A stretch of DNA of 61,575 bases from Sporolactobacillus sp. CQH2019 (GTDB taxonomy: Bacteria > Bacillota > Bacilli > Bacillales > Sporolactobacillaceae), in NCBI RefSeq assembly GCF_028765345.1, contig NZ_JARAJZ010000017.1, positions 297-61,871 on the forward strand, given 5' to 3'. Below are positions 20,045 through 37,491 of the stretch, piece by piece. Every line of letters begins with the position of its first letter. The stretch's first letter is position 1. Under the pieces are notes generated by a model, which worked only from the letters and a program-made list of their open reading frames with translations, ran no database searches and was not told where the DNA came from. Made by a program: the position numbers and the translations under genes.

Positions 20045-23000
20045 TTGACAGGTCAACTCGTACAATACGGACGCCACCGCCAACGCAGGAGCTACGCTCG
20101 GATTAAAGAAGTACTGGAACTCCCTAATCTCATTGAGATTCAAACCGCCTCCTATCAATGGTTCCTTGATGAAGGCATTCGGGAAATGTTTCAGGATATT
20201 TCCCCGGTGGAAGATTTCACCGGAAATCTTATTCTGGAATTTGTCGACTACAGTTTGGGAGAGCCCAAATATTCGGTCGATGAAGCAAAATCCCGCGATG
20301 TGACTTATGCTGCACCGCTGCGCGTCAAAGTTCGGCTGATTAATAAAGAGACGGGTGAAGTTAAGGAACAGGAAGTATTCATGGGGGATTTTCCTCTGAT
20401 GACAGAGGCAGGAACGTTTATTATCAATGGTGCGGAACGGGTCATCGTTTCACAACTGGTGCGTTCCCCAAGCGTTTACTTCAATGAAAAATTTGATAAA
20501 AACGGCAAAAAAGGTTTTGGAGCGACTGTTATTCCAAACCGAGGTGCCTGGCTTGAATATGAGACCGACGCGAAAGACGTGGCCTATGTAAGAATAGACC
20601 GCACGAGAAAAGTACCTGTGACGGTCCTTTTGCGTTCCCTGGGGTTCGGCACGGATCAGGAGATTATTGATCTGCTGGGCGATGATGAATACCTCAGAAA
20701 CACTCTGGAAAAAGATAACACGGACAGCACGGATAAGGCGCTTGTCGAGATTTACGAACGGCTTCGTCCCGGCGAGCCGCCGACCGTGGAAAATGCGAAA
20801 AGTCTGCTTGAGGCCCGCTTTTTCGACCCGAAACGTTATGATCTGGCCAACGTCGGCCGTTATAAAATGAACAAAAAGCTGAACATCAAGAATAGAATCT
20901 TTAACCAGCGGTTGGCTGAAAAACTGGTGGATCCGGAAACGGGAGAGATTGTCGCCAATGAGGGGACACTGCTCGACCGGCGGACTCTTGACCGGCTTCT
21001 GCCGACCATTGAAAAAAAGCTGGGCTTTGTGGAATATACGCCTCACGAAGGCGTCATTGCCGGCCAGACAGTCAGGGTACAGACAATCAGCGTCTATTCG
21101 CCGCTTGATGAAGACAGAGGCAAAGTGGTTAAGGTGATGGGCAACTGCGGTATCGACAAGTCTATCAAACATATCACTCCTGCGGATATTCTGTCGTCGA
21201 TCAACTATTTCTTTAATCTGCTTCACGGCATCGGCGATACGGATGATATTGATCATCTCGGAAATCGCCGGCTCAGATCGGTAGGCGAGCTGCTGCAGAA
21301 TCAGTTCCGTATCGGCCTGTCGCGGATGGAACGCGTGATCCGCGAACGGATGTCGATTCAGGACACCAACAGCATCACACCTCAGGCTTTGATCAATATC
21401 CGGCCTGTTATTGCTTCAATTAAGGAATTTTTCGGAAGCTCACAGCTTTCACAATTTATGGATCAGACCAATCCCCTGGCGGAGCTGACACACAAGCGGC
21501 GCCTTTCCGCACTTGGACCCGGCGGCTTGACGAGAGAACGCGCCGGCATGGAAGTGCGTGACGTGCACTACTCGCATTACGGCCGTATGTGCCCGATTGA
21601 GACCCCTGAAGGCCCGAACATCGGCCTGATCAACTCGCTGTCCAGCTATGCGCGTGTTAATAAATACGGCTTCATTGAAACCCCTTATCGCCGGGTTGAT
21701 CCCGAAACGGGCAAAGTAACGGAGCACATTGATTATCTGACGGCGGACGAAGAGGATAATTACGTCGTTGCTCAGGCGAACGCCGAACTGAATGATGACG
21801 GTTCATTTAAAAATGATCATATACTGGCGCGTTTCCGCAGTGAAAATCTCGTCGTCCACAGGGACCGTGTCGATTATATGGATGTTTCTCCGAAGCAGGT
21901 CGTTTCGGTGGCCTCCGCATGTATCCCGTTCCTTGCCAATGACGACTCCAACCGTGCGCTGATGGGTGCGAACATGCAGCGTCAGGCAGTTCCGCTTCTG
22001 CAGCCTGAGGCGCCGATCGTCGGAACGGGTATGGAGTATGTGTCGGCCCGCGATTCGGGTGCTGCGATCCGTTCAAAGTATCACGGCCGCGTTGAATATG
22101 TTTCTGCACATCAGATTAAGGTCCGTACGCTTGAGACAGTCGACGGCCGGGAGACGGAAGGCGATGTGGTCGCTTATAAACTGTCGAAATTCGAGCGTTC
22201 CAATCAGGGCATGTGCTACAATCAGAAACCGATTGTCAAAAGGGGAATGATTGTCGAGAAGGGAGAAATTATCGCCGACGGCCCTTCGATGGACCACGGC
22301 GAACTCGCACTCGGACGCAATGTACTGGTCGGCTTCATGACGTGGAACGGCTATAACTATGAAGATGCCGTGATCATGAGTGAAAAACTTGTCAAAGACG
22401 ACGTTTATACGTCGATCCATATCGAGGAATACGAATCGGACGCACGCGATACGAAGCTCGGTCCGGAAGATATCACCCGCGATATTCCGAATGTCGGCGA
22501 AGACGCTTTGAAAAATCTTGACGATCGGGGCATTATCCGTATCGGCGCCGAAGTCCGCGACGGTGATATTCTTGTCGGCAAGGTTACACCGAAAGGCGTC
22601 ACGGAGCTGACGGCAGAGGAACGCCTTCTTCACGCAATTTTCGGCGAAAAGGCGCGCGAAGTGCGTGATACTTCGCTGAAAGTGCCGCATGGCGGCGGCG
22701 GAATTGTTCACGACGTTAAAATATTCACCCGCGAAGCGGGCGACGAGCTTCCGCCGGGCGTCAATGAACTCGTGCGTGTCTATATTGTTCAAAAAAGGAA
22801 AATCCATGAAGGCGACAAAATGGCCGGACGCCATGGCAATAAAGGTGTCATTTCCAAAATTCTGCCTGAAGAGGATATGCCGTTTTTGCCGAACGGCCGA
22901 CCGCTTGATATCATGCTGAATCCGCTCGGCGTGCCTTCCCGAATGAATATCGGCCAGGTGCTTGAACTTCATCTCGGCATGGCCGCACGCGAACTGGGCA

Positions 23001-23566
23001 TTCATGTGGCGACGCCGGTCTTTGACGGAGCCAGAGAAGAAGATGTCTGGGATACATTGGAAGAAGCCGGTCTTTCAAAAGACGGAAAAACCGTCCTTTA
23101 CGACGGCCGGACGGGTGAACCCTTTGACAATCGTGTATCTGTGGGTGTGATGTACATGATCAAGCTGGCTCACATGGTGGATGACAAACTGCATGCCCGT
23201 TCCACCGGACCGTACTCGCTCGTCACCCAGCAGCCGCTGGGAGGCAAGGCGCAATTCGGCGGCCAGCGTTTTGGCGAAATGGAAGTGTGGGCCCTTGAAG
23301 CCTACGGTGCCGCGCACACACTGCAGGAAATTCTGACGGTCAAGTCCGACGATGTCGTCGGACGTGTGAAAACCTATGAATCCATTGTCAAGGGTGAAAA
23401 TGTTCCGGAACCGGGTGTACCGGAATCGTTTAAAGTTTTGATTAAAGAACTGCAAAGTCTCGGCATGGACGTCAAAGTTCTGGCGGCCGACCATTCGGAA
23501 ATTGTCATCAAGGAACTTGAAGACGAGGAAGAAACACTGGATGACAACCTGAACGTGCAGGTCTGA
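20045..23566 (+). CDS. rpoB: RNA polymerase beta subunit
   Basis: The catalytic beta subunit of RNA polymerase. The 1173-aa product starts at TTG after GAGGGGTGAAA and reads [20 protein letters not shown] as in Bacillus. The rifampicin cluster I region (residues 464-493) is wild-type in appearance: Gln470, Asp473, His483 and Ser488 are all present, so no classical resistance substitution is seen. It is followed by rpoC after about 95 nt. Confidence 0.98.
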   Translation: MTGQLVQYGRHRQRRSYARIKEVLELPNLIEIQTASYQWFLDEGIREMFQDISPVEDFTGNLILEFVDYSLGEPKYSVDEAKSRDVTYAAPLRVKVRLINKETGEVKEQEVFMGDFPLMTEAGTFIINGAERVIVSQLVRSPSVYFNEKFDKNGKKGFGATVIPNRGAWLEYETDAKDVAYVRIDRTRKVPVTVLLRSLGFGTDQEIIDLLGDDEYLRNTLEKDNTDSTDKALVEIYERLRPGEPPTVENAKSLLEARFFDPKRYDLANVGRYKMNKKLNIKNRIFNQRLAEKLVDPETGEIVANEGTLLDRRTLDRLLPTIEKKLGFVEYTPHEGVIAGQTVRVQTISVYSPLDEDRGKVVKVMGNCGIDKSIKHITPADILSSINYFFNLLHGIGDTDDIDHLGNRRLRSVGELLQNQFRIGLSRMERVIRERMSIQDTNSITPQALINIRPVIASIKEFFGSSQLSQFMDQTNPLAELTHKRRLSALGPGGLTRERAGMEVRDVHYSHYGRMCPIETPEGPNIGLINSLSSYARVNKYGFIETPYRRVDPETGKVTEHIDYLTADEEDNYVVAQANAELNDDGSFKNDHILARFRSENLVVHRDRVDYMDVSPKQVVSVASACIPFLANDDSNRALMGANMQRQAVPLLQPEAPIVGTGMEYVSARDSGAAIRSKYHGRVEYVSAHQIKVRTLETVDGRETEGDVVAYKLSKFERSNQGMCYNQKPIVKRGMIVEKGEIIADGPSMDHGELALGRNVLVGFMTWNGYNYEDAVIMSEKLVKDDVYTSIHIEEYESDARDTKLGPEDITRDIPNVGEDALKNLDDRGIIRIGAEVRDGDILVGKVTPKGVTELTAEERLLHAIFGEKAREVRDTSLKVPHGGGGIVHDVKIFTREAGDELPPGVNELVRVYIVQKRKIHEGDKMAGRHGNKGVISKILPEEDMPFLPNGRPLDIMLNPLGVPSRMNIGQVLELHLGMAARELGIHVATPVFDGAREEDVWDTLEEAGLSKDGKTVLYDGRTGEPFDNRVSVGVMYMIKLAHMVDDKLHARSTGPYSLVTQQPLGGKAQFGGQRFGEMEVWALEAYGAAHTLQEILTVKSDDVVGRVKTYESIVKGENVPEPGVPESFKVLIKELQSLGMDVKVLAADHSEIVIKELEDEEETLDDNLNVQV

Positions 23567-23662
23567 AATTCGGAATCAGCCTCTTCCGGCAAAACAACAG
23601 CTTGGTCAAACAACTCGGTGGCAGGATTGCCAAAACACTGAAAATAAAGGGAGGTTGCCCCT

Positions 23663-27289
<3,627 letters not shown>

Positions 27290-27303
27290 GGCTAAACAAA
27301 GTG

Positions 27304-27355
27304 TTGACAATCGTGAACGCCTGGTGCTATTATAGCTGAGTGTTCGTGAACACTG
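27304..27355 (+). promoter_or_regulatory. rplGB promoter with palindrome near the start site
   Basis: TTGACA (27304-27309) and TATTAT (27328-27333) are separated by 18 bp. A palindrome AGTGTTC-GT-GAACACT (27339-27354) covers the predicted transcription start, a suitable place for a repressor or a 5'-end stem. Confidence 0.7.
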
Positions 27356-27376
27356 GTTGCTTGGGAGGATGCTGCG

Positions 27377-27628
27377 ATGTCTTATGATAAAGTGGCACAA
27401 GCAGAAAACGGAATCATTATTGGTACGAAGCAGGCGTTAAAGGCAATGAAGGAAAACCGGGTCAAAGAGGTTGTCATTGCTAAAGATGCCGATCTTCGGA
27501 TAACCAATAAAGTGCTGACACTTGCGGAAGAATTAGATGTTCCGGTTTCTACGGTGGACTCTATGAAGAAGCTTGGCCAGGCCTGCGGCATTGAGGTCGG
27601 GGCATCGGCCGTTGCAATAAAAAGATAA
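27377..27628 (+). CDS. rplGB: L7Ae-family ribosomal protein (YbxF-like)
   Basis: The 83-aa protein belongs to the L7Ae/L30e/S12e family, which binds kink-turn RNA. The family-typical [26 protein letters not shown] segment spans its second half. It lies directly before rpsL as in B. subtilis. GGGAGG precedes the ATG. A strong hairpin with a T run separates it from rpsL, so the str operon may be attenuated here. Confidence 0.9.
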   Translation: MSYDKVAQAENGIIIGTKQALKAMKENRVKEVVIAKDADLRITNKVLTLAEELDVPVSTVDSMKKLGQACGIEVGASAVAIKR

Positions 27629-27629
27629 T

Positions 27630-27668
27630 GTTTTTGCAAAGGGAGATCTTTTGCAAAAACACTTTTTT
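27630..27668 (+). terminator. Terminator-like hairpin between rplGB and rpsL
   Basis: Eleven perfect base pairs (27630-27640 with 27650-27660, GTTTTTGCAAA type) enclose a 9-nt loop and are followed by ACTTTTTTG. No clear promoter follows before rpsL, so readthrough or regulated antitermination is likely. Confidence 0.65.
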
Positions 27669-27728
27669 GCGCGAAAAAGGAACCGCCTGGATCAGTGGGT
27701 TTAGAAATTTGAAAGGAGGAACAGGTAA

Positions 27729-28142
27729 ATGCCTACAATCAATCAATTAATTCGTCAGGGACGAAAGTCCAAAATTAAAAAGTCAACATCGCCTGCGCTG
27801 AACAGGGGATACAACAGTTTCAAAAAATCGCTGACAAATGATTTTGCTCCGCAGAAAAGAGGCGTGTGCACACGTGTCGGCACACTGACCCCTAAGAAAC
27901 CTAACTCTGCCCTGCGTAAATACGCGCGTGTCCGTCTGTCGAACAACATCGAAGTGAATGCGTACATCCCCGGAATCGGGCACAATCTTCAGGAACACAG
28001 TGTTGTTCTGATTCGCGGCGGACGTGTCAAGGATCTTCCTGGTGTGCGTTATCATATCATCCGCGGCGCGCTAGATACGGCCAGCGTTGTTGATCGGAAA
28101 CAGGGCCGTTCAAAGTACGGCGCCAAGAAACCTAAAGAATAA
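27729..28142 (+). CDS. rpsL: Ribosomal protein S12
   Basis: A decoding-centre protein of the small subunit. The 137-aa product has the conserved [11 protein letters not shown] loop and [14 protein letters not shown] loop. The Lys residues whose changes give streptomycin resistance elsewhere look wild-type. AAAGGAGG precedes the ATG. First gene of the rpsL-rpsG-fusA-tuf group. Confidence 0.98.
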   Translation: MPTINQLIRQGRKSKIKKSTSPALNRGYNSFKKSLTNDFAPQKRGVCTRVGTLTPKKPNSALRKYARVRLSNNIEVNAYIPGIGHNLQEHSVVLIRGGRVKDLPGVRYHIIRGALDTASVVDRKQGRSKYGAKKPKE

Positions 28143-28175
28143 TCCATTAAACCGAAACGGGAAGGAGGAATTTTC

Positions 28176-28646
28176 ATGCCTAGAAAAGGCCCAGTTGAAA
28201 GACGGGATGTTCTGCCTGATCCGCTGTATAATTCAAAGCTGGTCACCCGTCTGATCAATCGTATCATGAAGGACGGAAAGAGGGGAAAGGCCCAGACCAT
28301 CCTTTATCAATCTTTTGATTTAATCAAGGAACGTACAAACCAGGAACCTATGGAAGTGTTTGAACAGGCGCTCAAGAACGTCATGCCTGTTCTCGAAGTC
28401 AAGGCACGCCGTGTCGGAGGTTCCAACTATCAGGTCCCGGTTGAAGTCCGTCCGGAACGCCGGACGACTTTAGGCCTGCGCTATCTTGTAAATTATGCGA
28501 GATTGCGCGGTGAGAAAACGATGATTGAGAAATTAGCCAATGAAATCATCGATGCTTCCAATAACACCGGCGCATCGGTAAAGAAGCGCGAAGATATGCA
28601 TAAAATGGCGGAAGCCAACAAGGCTTTTGCTCATTATCGCTGGTAA
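28176..28646 (+). CDS. rpsG: Ribosomal protein S7
   Basis: A primary 16S rRNA-binding protein that nucleates the 30S head. The 156-aa product starts [20 protein letters not shown] and has normal length. GGAAGGAGG lies upstream. fusA follows 31 nt after its stop. Confidence 0.98.
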   Translation: MPRKGPVERRDVLPDPLYNSKLVTRLINRIMKDGKRGKAQTILYQSFDLIKERTNQEPMEVFEQALKNVMPVLEVKARRVGGSNYQVPVEVRPERRTTLGLRYLVNYARLRGEKTMIEKLANEIIDASNNTGASVKKREDMHKMAEANKAFAHYRW

Positions 28647-28677
28647 TATCGGCAAAAAACAGGAAGGAGCGAAAACC

Positions 28678-30756
28678 ATGGCGAGGGATTTCTCCTTGGA
28701 GAAAACGCGCAATATCGGAATTATGGCACACATTGATGCCGGCAAAACAACAACGACCGAACGCATCCTTTTTTACTCCGGCCGTATCCATAAAATCGGT
28801 GAAACCCATGAGGGGGCTTCACAGATGGACTGGATGGAGCAGGAAAAGGAACGCGGCATTACGATCACATCGGCCGCGACAACCGCTCAATGGAAAAATC
28901 ATCGGATCAACATCATCGACACCCCGGGGCATGTGGATTTCACCGTTGAAGTCGAACGCTCGCTCCGTGTGCTTGACGGAGCCGTAACGGTGCTCGATGC
29001 ACAGTCCGGTGTCGAACCGCAGACAGAAACGGTCTGGCGTCAGGCAACGACTTATGGTGTCCCGAGAATCGTGTTTGTCAACAAGATGGACAAAATCGGT
29101 GCCGATTTCCTGTATTCATGTAAAACGTTGCATGAACGTCTGCAGGCAAATGCTCACCCGATCCAGCTTCCGATGGGATCGGAAGACAATTACAAAGGCG
29201 AGATCGATCTGGTCGGCATGCAGGCATTCATTTATGAGGACGATCTCGGATCGATTGTCGATGCCGAAGAGATTCCGGATGAGTACAAGGAGCAGGCGGA
29301 AGAGTACCATGACAAATTAATTGAAGCGGTTGCCGATGTTGATGACGACATCATGGAAAAGTACCTGAACGGCGATGAAATAACCGTGGAGGAACTGAAG
29401 GCGGCGATCCGCGAAGCAACCTGTGCCGTCAAGTTCTATCCTGTACTGTGCGGAACGGCGTTCAAAAATAAGGGCGTGCAGCACGTGCTGGACGCAGTGA
29501 TCGATTATCTGCCGTCTCCGCTTGACGTGCCGCCGATCAAGGGCACGCTGCCGGATTCCGGAGAAGAGGTCGAACGTGCGGCGGATGACAGCGCTCCGTT
29601 TGCGGCACTGGCATTCAAAGTCATGACCGACCCCTTTGTCGGCAAACTGACTTTCTTCCGTGTATACTCAGGGACGGCTGAAGCCGGATCTTATGTTCAG
29701 AACTCGACGAAGGATACGCGTGAACGTCTTGGCCGTATTTTGCTGATGCACGCCAATCACCGCAGTGAAATCAAGAAAGTTTACTCCGGCGACATTGCGG
29801 CGGCAGTCGGTTTGAAAAATACGACGACCGGAGATACGCTTTGCGATGAGGATCATCTGATTGTTCTTGAATCGATGGAATTCCCCGATCCGGTTATTCA
29901 CGTTGCCATTGAACCGAAATCGAAAGCCGATCAGGATAAGATGGGCATCGCTTTGGCAAAACTTGCGGAAGAGGATCCTACCTTTAAGACAAGAACGGAT
30001 GAAGAAACGGGCCAGACGATTATCGGCGGCATGGGAGAACTTCATCTGGATATCATTGTCGATCGTCTGCGCCGCGAGTTCAAAGTGGATGCCAATGTCG
30101 GCGCTCCGCAAGTCGCTTATCGTGAGACGCTCACGAAAGCAGGCAGAGCGGAAGGCAAGTTTATCCGCCAGTCAGGCGGCCGCGGCCAGTACGGCCACGT
30201 CTGGATCGAATTTGAACCGCTTCAGGAAGGCAGCGGTTTTGTGTTTGAAAACAAGATCGTCGGCGGTGTCGTTCCCCGCGAATACATCCCGGCGGTTGAG
30301 ACAGGACTGAAAGAAGCGTTGCCGAACGGCCTGCTTGCCGGCTATCCGCTGATCGATATTAAAGCGAGCCTTGTCGACGGCTCCTATCACGATGTCGATT
30401 CCAGTGAAATGGCCTTCAAAATCGCAGCGTCCATGTCGCTTAAAGCGGCAAAAAATATGTGTGCTCCGGTGATCCTTGAACCGATTATGAAGGTAGAGGT
30501 CAGTATGCCTGAGGAATACTTAGGCGATATTATGGGTGACATAACGAGCCGCCGCGGACGTGTCGACGGCATGGAGGCGCGTGCCGGTGCCCAGGTTGTC
30601 AGTGCCCACGTGCCGCTGGCAGAAATGTTCGGCTATGCCACGACTCTTCGTTCGGGTACGCAGGGACGCGGAACGTTCACAATGCAATTCGATCATTACG
30701 AACAAGTTCCGAAGAGCGTCAGCGAAGCGATTATTAAAAAGGCTACCGGTGAATAA
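28678..30756 (+). CDS. fusA: Elongation factor G
   Basis: The GTPase that drives translocation. The 692-aa product carries G1 [10 protein letters not shown]3 DTPGHVDF and G4 NKMDK, then domains II-V of normal length. The ATG at 28678 follows GGAAGGAGC; an upstream in-frame ATG inside rpsG is rejected because homologues start [20 protein letters not shown]. Confidence 0.98.
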   Translation: MARDFSLEKTRNIGIMAHIDAGKTTTTERILFYSGRIHKIGETHEGASQMDWMEQEKERGITITSAATTAQWKNHRINIIDTPGHVDFTVEVERSLRVLDGAVTVLDAQSGVEPQTETVWRQATTYGVPRIVFVNKMDKIGADFLYSCKTLHERLQANAHPIQLPMGSEDNYKGEIDLVGMQAFIYEDDLGSIVDAEEIPDEYKEQAEEYHDKLIEAVADVDDDIMEKYLNGDEITVEELKAAIREATCAVKFYPVLCGTAFKNKGVQHVLDAVIDYLPSPLDVPPIKGTLPDSGEEVERAADDSAPFAALAFKVMTDPFVGKLTFFRVYSGTAEAGSYVQNSTKDTRERLGRILLMHANHRSEIKKVYSGDIAAAVGLKNTTTGDTLCDEDHLIVLESMEFPDPVIHVAIEPKSKADQDKMGIALAKLAEEDPTFKTRTDEETGQTIIGGMGELHLDIIVDRLRREFKVDANVGAPQVAYRETLTKAGRAEGKFIRQSGGRGQYGHVWIEFEPLQEGSGFVFENKIVGGVVPREYIPAVETGLKEALPNGLLAGYPLIDIKASLVDGSYHDVDSSEMAFKIAASMSLKAAKNMCAPVILEPIMKVEVSMPEEYLGDIMGDITSRRGRVDGMEARAGAQVVSAHVPLAEMFGYATTLRSGTQGRGTFTMQFDHYEQVPKSVSEAIIKKATGE

Positions 30757-30900
30757 CGAACGGAATTCATTGATCGGCATACATGATTGTCACAACTTTT
30801 GTTTTATTGTAAGCTAAGGACGAAGGCGTATTCCATGCCGGATTCCTTACTGCATATAAATTAAAAAATTTGCTTTGAATTAAAGGAGGATATACATTCC

Positions 30901-32088
<1,188 letters not shown>

Positions 32089-32100
32089 CAGAGCACTAAA

Positions 32101-32147
32101 GGGGCGTCTCAAGGTCGAGGGATCGACTGATGAGAGGCCTTTTTTTG
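32101..32147 (+). terminator. Terminator after tuf
   Basis: GGGGCGTCTCA and TGAGAGGCCT pair with one mismatch around an inner GGTCGAG/CGACT stem, followed by seven T residues. It closes the str group. Confidence 0.8.
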
Positions 32148-32254
32148 TTGCATAAAGATTCACCGATTCATGGCTCTTCCCGGAACGGTCTCTTTTTAGT
32201 GCACGGAAACGTCCGATACTGAAACAGTCATAGATAAAAAAAGAGATGTGCGCC

Positions 32255-32283
32255 TTGCCTTGTGCCTTTCAATCATGTATAAT
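32255..32283 (+). promoter_or_regulatory. S10 operon promoter
   Basis: TTGCCT (32255-32260) and TATAAT (32278-32283) are 17 bp apart. This is the only clear promoter I see before the long S10-spc-alpha gene block. Confidence 0.75.
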
Positions 32284-32289
32284 AGTGGG

Positions 32290-32726
<437 letters not shown>

Positions 32727-32758
32727 ATAAAATTCACGATTATTAGGAGGTGTTACGG

Positions 32759-33397
32759 ATGACCAAAGGAATCTTAGGCAAAAAAATCGGCATGACGCAG
32801 ATTTTCGCTGAAAACGGCGATGTGATCCCTGTAACGGTTGTCGACGTGTCCGGCAATGTCGTTCTTCAGAAGAAGACCGTTGAAACGGACGGATACGAAG
32901 CCGTGCAGCTTGGCTTTGACAACTTGAAAGCATCGCTGATAACGAAGCCGGCTAAAGGCCACGCGGACAAAGCAAAGGCGGAACCTAAGCGCTTCATGAA
33001 GGAAATCCGTGGTGTAAATCTTGGCGAGTATGAACCCGGCCAGGAAATCACAGCTGACACATTTAAGGCAGGAGATGTCATCGATGTTACCGGGACATCC
33101 AAAGGGAAGGGATTTCAGGGCCCGATTAAGCGCAACAATCAGTCGCGCGGTCCGATGAGCCACGGCTCCCGTTATCATCGCCGTCCCGGTTCAATGGGCG
33201 TTATCGATCCTGCCCGTACTTTTAAAGGCAAGATCCTGGCCGGCCGCATGGGCGGAGAAACGGTCACGGTCCAGAACCTTGTGGTTGCCAAAGTGGATAC
33301 GGAACGCAAACTGATTCTTATCCAGGGCAATGTACCGGGTGCAAAGAAAAGCTATATCACCATAAAAACTGCTGTAAAAGCAGAAGAAGCTAAATAA
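32759..33397 (+). CDS. rplC: Ribosomal protein L3
   Basis: It binds near the 3' end of 23S rRNA and reaches the peptidyl transferase centre. The 212-aa product has the central loop [19 protein letters not shown]. The ATG at 32759 follows TAGGAGGTG and gives [17 protein letters not shown] gene-sized spacing of 17 nt separates it from rplD. Confidence 0.97.
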   Translation: MTKGILGKKIGMTQIFAENGDVIPVTVVDVSGNVVLQKKTVETDGYEAVQLGFDNLKASLITKPAKGHADKAKAEPKRFMKEIRGVNLGEYEPGQEITADTFKAGDVIDVTGTSKGKGFQGPIKRNNQSRGPMSHGSRYHRRPGSMGVIDPARTFKGKILAGRMGGETVTVQNLVVAKVDTERKLILIQGNVPGAKKSYITIKTAVKAEEAK

Positions 33398-33414
33398 GAA
33401 AGGAGGACGCTTCC

Positions 33415-34038
33415 ATGCCAAAATTAACCGTATTTAATCAAAAAGGTGCCGAAGTGGGAGACGTGGAATTGGCCGATGCCGTTTTCGGCATTGAACCTAA
33501 TGAACATGTTTTGTATCAGGCAATTGTTATGCAGCAGGCTTCACAGCGTCAAGGGACACATGCTGTGAAAAATCGTTCGGCTGTACGCGGCGGCGGCCGC
33601 AAACCATGGCGGCAGAAGGGAACCGGCCGTGCCCGCCAGGGTTCGATACGTTCTCCTCAGTGGGTCGGCGGCGGTACCGTGTTCGGCCCGACGCCGCGCA
33701 GCTACGGCTATAAGCTTCCAAAGAAAGTGCGCCGCCTGGCGATCCGTTCGGCATTGTCCGGCAAAGTCGGCGACAATGATGTAATCGTGCTGGACAGTCT
33801 CTCTTTGGAAGCACCGAAAACAAAAGAATTTGTTTCCGTATTAAAGAATCTTTCAGTATCAGAGAAGGCATTGTTTGTTACAGGTGATTATGATGAAACG
33901 GTAGCCCTGTCTTCACGCAATATTCCGGATGTAAAGGTTCTGACGGTTCCTGAGGTCAATGTCCTGGACGTTGTCGGCTACAACAAACTGATTGTCACAA
34001 AGGAAGCTGCCGAAAAGCTTGGGGAGGTGCTTGGATAA
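33415..34038 (+). CDS. rplD: Ribosomal protein L4
   Basis: It lines the nascent peptide exit tunnel. The 207-aa protein has the Gly/Arg-rich extended loop [20 protein letters not shown] typical of L4. AAGGAGG precedes the ATG. Its stop codon shares one base with the rplW start. Confidence 0.97.
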   Translation: MPKLTVFNQKGAEVGDVELADAVFGIEPNEHVLYQAIVMQQASQRQGTHAVKNRSAVRGGGRKPWRQKGTGRARQGSIRSPQWVGGGTVFGPTPRSYGYKLPKKVRRLAIRSALSGKVGDNDVIVLDSLSLEAPKTKEFVSVLKNLSVSEKALFVTGDYDETVALSSRNIPDVKVLTVPEVNVLDVVGYNKLIVTKEAAEKLGEVLG

Positions 34039-34328
34039 TGAAGGATCCGCGCGATATCATTAAGCGCCCCGTACTGACTGAGCGGACAACCGATCTGATG
34101 GCTGACAAGAAATATACGTTTGACGTTGATCTTCGGGCTAATAAGTCTGAAATCAGACGGGCCGTCGAGGCCATTTTCGATGTGAAAGTCGTTAAAGTCA
34201 ATACGATGAACGTAAAAGGCAAGCCGAAACGGTACGGCCGCTATTCAGGCTATACCGCCAGAAGAAAGAAAGCGATCGTCACTTTGACGCCTGAAAGCAA
34301 GGAACTTAATTTCTTCGACGGCGAATGA
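34038..34328 (+). CDS. rplW: Ribosomal protein L23
   Basis: It sits at the exit of the peptide tunnel and docks trigger factor and SRP. The 96-aa product starts [20 protein letters not shown] and has normal length. Its TAATG overlap with rplD suggests coupled translation. Confidence 0.97.
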   Translation: MKDPRDIIKRPVLTERTTDLMADKKYTFDVDLRANKSEIRRAVEAIFDVKVVKVNTMNVKGKPKRYGRYSGYTARRKKAIVTLTPESKELNFFDGE

Positions 34329-34356
34329 GCATCATTAAAGAAGGAGGTCAATAACC

Positions 34357-35187
34357 GTGCCACTTAAAAAGTACAAACCGACGTCCAACGGCCGCAGAAA
34401 CATGAGCTCGCTGGATTTCGCTGAAATTACAACAAACAAGCCGGAAAAGTCGTTGCTTAAAGCGTTGCCCAAGCAAGCCGGCCGCAACAATCAGGGCAAA
34501 CTGACGGTGCGCCATCAGGGCGGCGGTCATAAGCGCCAGTACCGCATCATTGATTTCAAACGCGATAAGGACGGCATCCCGGGCCGGATCGCAACGGTCG
34601 AATATGACCCTAACCGTACGGCAAATATTGCACTCGTGCACTATGCAGACGGAGAAAAGCGATACATTATCGCTCCGAAAGGCATTCAGGTCGGAACGGA
34701 AATCATGTCCGGCGCCGGTGCCGACATCAAGGCCGGCAATGCACTTCCGCTGAAAAATATTCCGGTCGGGACGACGGTTCACAACATTGAGCTGAAACCG
34801 GGCAAAGGCGGCCAGCTTGTACGCTCGGCAGGCACCTCGGCCCAGATTCTGGGCAAAGAAGGCAAGTACGTTCTTGTCCGTCTGGTATCCGGCGAAGTGC
34901 GGATGATTTTGGAAACGTGCCGGGCTACGATCGGTCAGGTCGGAAATCTGGAGCACGAGCTTGTATCCATAGGCAAGGCAGGCCGCACGCGCTGGCAAGG
35001 TATCCGTCCGACGGTCCGCGGTTCCGTCATGAACCCGAACGATCACCCGCACGGCGGTGGCGAAGGCAAGGCGCCTGTCGGACGTAAGTCGCCGATGTCG
35101 CCATGGGGCAAGCCGACAATGGGTTACAAAACACGCAAGAAGAAGAACGCTTCTGAACAGTTTATTATCAGACATCGCAAAAAATAA
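34357..35187 (+). CDS. rplB: Ribosomal protein L2
   Basis: A large-subunit core protein needed for peptidyl transferase assembly. The 276-aa product starts at GTG ([20 protein letters not shown]) and ends with the conserved HPHGGGEGK region and basic tail. AAGGAGG lies upstream. Confidence 0.98.
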   Translation: MPLKKYKPTSNGRRNMSSLDFAEITTNKPEKSLLKALPKQAGRNNQGKLTVRHQGGGHKRQYRIIDFKRDKDGIPGRIATVEYDPNRTANIALVHYADGEKRYIIAPKGIQVGTEIMSGAGADIKAGNALPLKNIPVGTTVHNIELKPGKGGQLVRSAGTSAQILGKEGKYVLVRLVSGEVRMILETCRATIGQVGNLEHELVSIGKAGRTRWQGIRPTVRGSVMNPNDHPHGGGEGKAPVGRKSPMSPWGKPTMGYKTRKKKNASEQFIIRHRKK

Positions 35188-35225
35188 TTGTGAATAGATA
35201 CATTATTTTGGAAGGAGGCCTACCA

Positions 35226-35507
35226 TTGAGCCGCAGCCTGAAAAAAGGACCTTTTGTCGATGATCATCTGATGACAAAAGTTGTTGCTTTAAATGAAAAA
35301 GACGAAAAACGAGTCATTAAGACCTGGTCGCGCCGTTCAACCATTTTCCCTGAATTTATCGGCCATACCATTGCTGTCTATGACGGCCGCAAGCATGTAC
35401 CGGTTTACATTACGGAAGACATGGTGGGGCACAAACTTGGCGAATTCGCCCCGACCAGAACGTATCGCGGACATGCGTCTTCCGATAAGAAAACAAGCGC
35501 CCGCTAA
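35226..35507 (+). CDS. rpsS: Ribosomal protein S19
   Basis: A 30S head protein that pairs with S13. The true start is TTG at 35226 behind GGAAGGAGG, giving [16 protein letters not shown] (93 aa). The longer upstream frame crosses the ribosome binding site and is rejected. Confidence 0.97.
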   Translation: MSRSLKKGPFVDDHLMTKVVALNEKDEKRVIKTWSRRSTIFPEFIGHTIAVYDGRKHVPVYITEDMVGHKLGEFAPTRTYRGHASSDKKTSAR

Positions 35508-35524
35508 CGAAAGGAGGAACTGTG

Positions 35525-35866
35525 ATGCAAGTCAAAGCTATTGCCAGACAAATTCGGATTGCTCCTCGTAAGGCGCGTCTTGTTATCGATCTTATCAGGG
35601 GCAAAGATGTCGGTTACGCGATCGCTGTACTTAAAAACACGCAAAGAGCCGCATCGCCGATTATTGAAAAAGTGTTGAAATCCGCGATTGCCAATGCGGA
35701 ACATAACTATGATATGGACAGAGAAGACTTGTATGTCGAAAAAGCGTTTGTGGACGAAGGGGCAACGCTCAAGCGTTTTCGTCCGCGCGCTCAGGGACGG
35801 GCGAGCAAGATCAACAAACGCACAAGCCATATAACGATCATCGTATCTGAAAAAAAGGAGGGATAA
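35525..35866 (+). CDS. rplV: Ribosomal protein L22
   Basis: It contributes a beta-hairpin to the exit tunnel. The 113-aa product starts [24 protein letters not shown] three bases earlier is possible, but ATG has better spacing from AAAGGAGG. The [14 protein letters not shown]-like loop region is present. Confidence 0.96.
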   Translation: MQVKAIARQIRIAPRKARLVIDLIRGKDVGYAIAVLKNTQRAASPIIEKVLKSAIANAEHNYDMDREDLYVEKAFVDEGATLKRFRPRAQGRASKINKRTSHITIIVSEKKEG

Positions 35867-35869
35867 TGC

Positions 35870-36529
35870 GTGGGTCAGAAAATCAATCCAATAGGATTCA
35901 GAATCGGAATCATTCGCGATTGGGAATCCAAATGGTATGCCGATAAAAACTATGCGGAATATCTTCATGAAGACATCAGAATCCGAAAATATGTCGAGAA
36001 CAGACTGAAAGATGCGGCGGTTTCATCCATTGAACTGGAACGGGCGGCCAATCGGATCAACATCACGATAAAAACGGCAAAACCCGGTATGGTCATCGGA
36101 AAGGGCGGATCCGAAGTAGAGGAATTGAGAAAAGCCCTCAATAACCTGACGGGGAAACGCGTTCATGTCAATATTTTCGAGATCAAACAGGCCGATCTTG
36201 ATGCCAAACTGGTGGCGGAAAACATCGCACGCCAGCTGGAAAGCCGGATTTCCTGGAGACGCGCTCAAAAGCAGACGCTGCAAAGAGCGATGAGAGCCGG
36301 CGCAAAGGGTATCAAGACGCAGGTGGCCGGCCGTCTGGGCGGGGCCGATATGGCACGGACGGAAGACTACAGTGAAGGCACCGTTCCGCTGCATACTTTG
36401 CGGGCTGACATTGATTACGGAACTGCGGAAGCAGATACGACTTACGGCAAGATCGGCGTTAAAGTATGGATTTACCGCGGAGAGGTCCTCCCGACGAAAG
36501 GAACGAACAATAAGGAAGGAGGCAGATAA
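35870..36529 (+). CDS. rpsC: Ribosomal protein S3
   Basis: An mRNA entry-channel protein. The 219-aa product starts at GTG ([20 protein letters not shown]), carries the KH-domain loop GMVIGKGG around residue 70, and has the conserved C-terminal domain. The start lies 3 nt after the rplV stop. Confidence 0.98.
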   Translation: MGQKINPIGFRIGIIRDWESKWYADKNYAEYLHEDIRIRKYVENRLKDAAVSSIELERAANRINITIKTAKPGMVIGKGGSEVEELRKALNNLTGKRVHVNIFEIKQADLDAKLVAENIARQLESRISWRRAQKQTLQRAMRAGAKGIKTQVAGRLGGADMARTEDYSEGTVPLHTLRADIDYGTAEADTTYGKIGVKVWIYRGEVLPTKGTNNKEGGR

Positions 36530-36531
36530 TT

Positions 36532-36966
36532 ATGTTAATGCCAAAACGTGTAAAATATCGCAGACAGCATCGCGGCAGAATGCGCGGCAAGACAAAGGCC
36601 GGCGCGACAGTGACTTTTGGCGAATACGGACTTCAGGCTCTGGAATCCGCCTGGATTACCAGCCGTCAGATCGAAGCGGCACGTATTGCCATGACACGTT
36701 TTATGAAACGAGGCGGGAAAGTCTGGATCAAGATTTTTCCTCAGAAATCATATACAAAGAAACCGCTTGATGTCCGCATGGGTTCCGGGAAAGGCGCTCC
36801 TGAAGGCTGGGTGGCTGTTGTAAAACCGGGCCGTGTGCTGTTTGAAGTCGCCGGCATTCCCGAAGAAGTGGCGCATGAGGCACTGAGACTTGCGGGCCAT
36901 AAACTGCCGATAAAAACGAAGATCGTGAAACGCGAAGAAGTGGGTGGTGACGCAAATGAAGGCTGA
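36532..36966 (+). CDS. rplP: Ribosomal protein L16
   Basis: It supports the A-site side of the large subunit. The 144-aa product starts [20 protein letters not shown] and has normal length. It overlaps the rpmC start by 11 nt. Confidence 0.97.
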   Translation: MLMPKRVKYRRQHRGRMRGKTKAGATVTFGEYGLQALESAWITSRQIEAARIAMTRFMKRGGKVWIKIFPQKSYTKKPLDVRMGSGKGAPEGWVAVVKPGRVLFEVAGIPEEVAHEALRLAGHKLPIKTKIVKREEVGGDANEG

Positions 36967-37159
36967 AGAAATTCGCAAGTTGACCACTGCTGAGGTTGAA
37001 GAGAACGTTAAGTCTCTGAAAGAAGAATTATTTAATCTGCGTTTTCAGCTCGCTACCGGACAATTAGAGAACCCCGCCCGCATCCGTGAGGTCCGGAAAT
37101 CCATTGCCCGTGCGAAAACGATTTTGCGTGAACGTGAACTGAATGTTCAAAACGGCTGA
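36956..37159 (+). CDS. rpmC: Ribosomal protein L29
   Basis: A small helical-hairpin protein near the tunnel exit. The 67-aa product starts [20 protein letters not shown] behind GGTGGTGA and overlaps rplP; longer upstream starts are not supported by homologues. Confidence 0.96.
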   Translation: MKAEEIRKLTTAEVEENVKSLKEELFNLRFQLATGQLENPARIREVRKSIARAKTILRERELNVQNG

Positions 37160-37175
37160 GAAGGAGGTTATCTGA

Positions 37176-37448
37176 ATGGCAGAAGAAACACGCAAAAATG
37201 GCCGCAAAGTCCTGGTCGGACGCGTCGTCTCGGATAAAATGGACAAAACCATTACCGTTCTTGTTGAGACATCCAAGAATCACCGGCTCTACGGCAAGCA
37301 TGTAAAATATTCGAAAAAATTCAAGACACATGATGAAAAAAATCAGGCAAAAGTCGGCGATATCGTTGAAATCATAGAGACTCGCCCGCTTTCGAAGGAT
37401 AAACGTTTTCGTCTTGTGAAAATCGTAGAAGAATCCGTCATCATCTGA
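37176..37448 (+). CDS. rpsQ: Ribosomal protein S17
   Basis: An OB-fold 30S protein that binds 16S rRNA helices in the body. The 90-aa product contains [18 protein letters not shown], typical of the family. AGAAGGAGG precedes the ATG. Confidence 0.97.
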   Translation: MAEETRKNGRKVLVGRVVSDKMDKTITVLVETSKNHRLYGKHVKYSKKFKTHDEKNQAKVGDIVEIIETRPLSKDKRFRLVKIVEESVII

Positions 37449-37491
37449 TCTTTCGGCTTCATACCGGAGATCGAAGGGAGGTCGCATTTTA

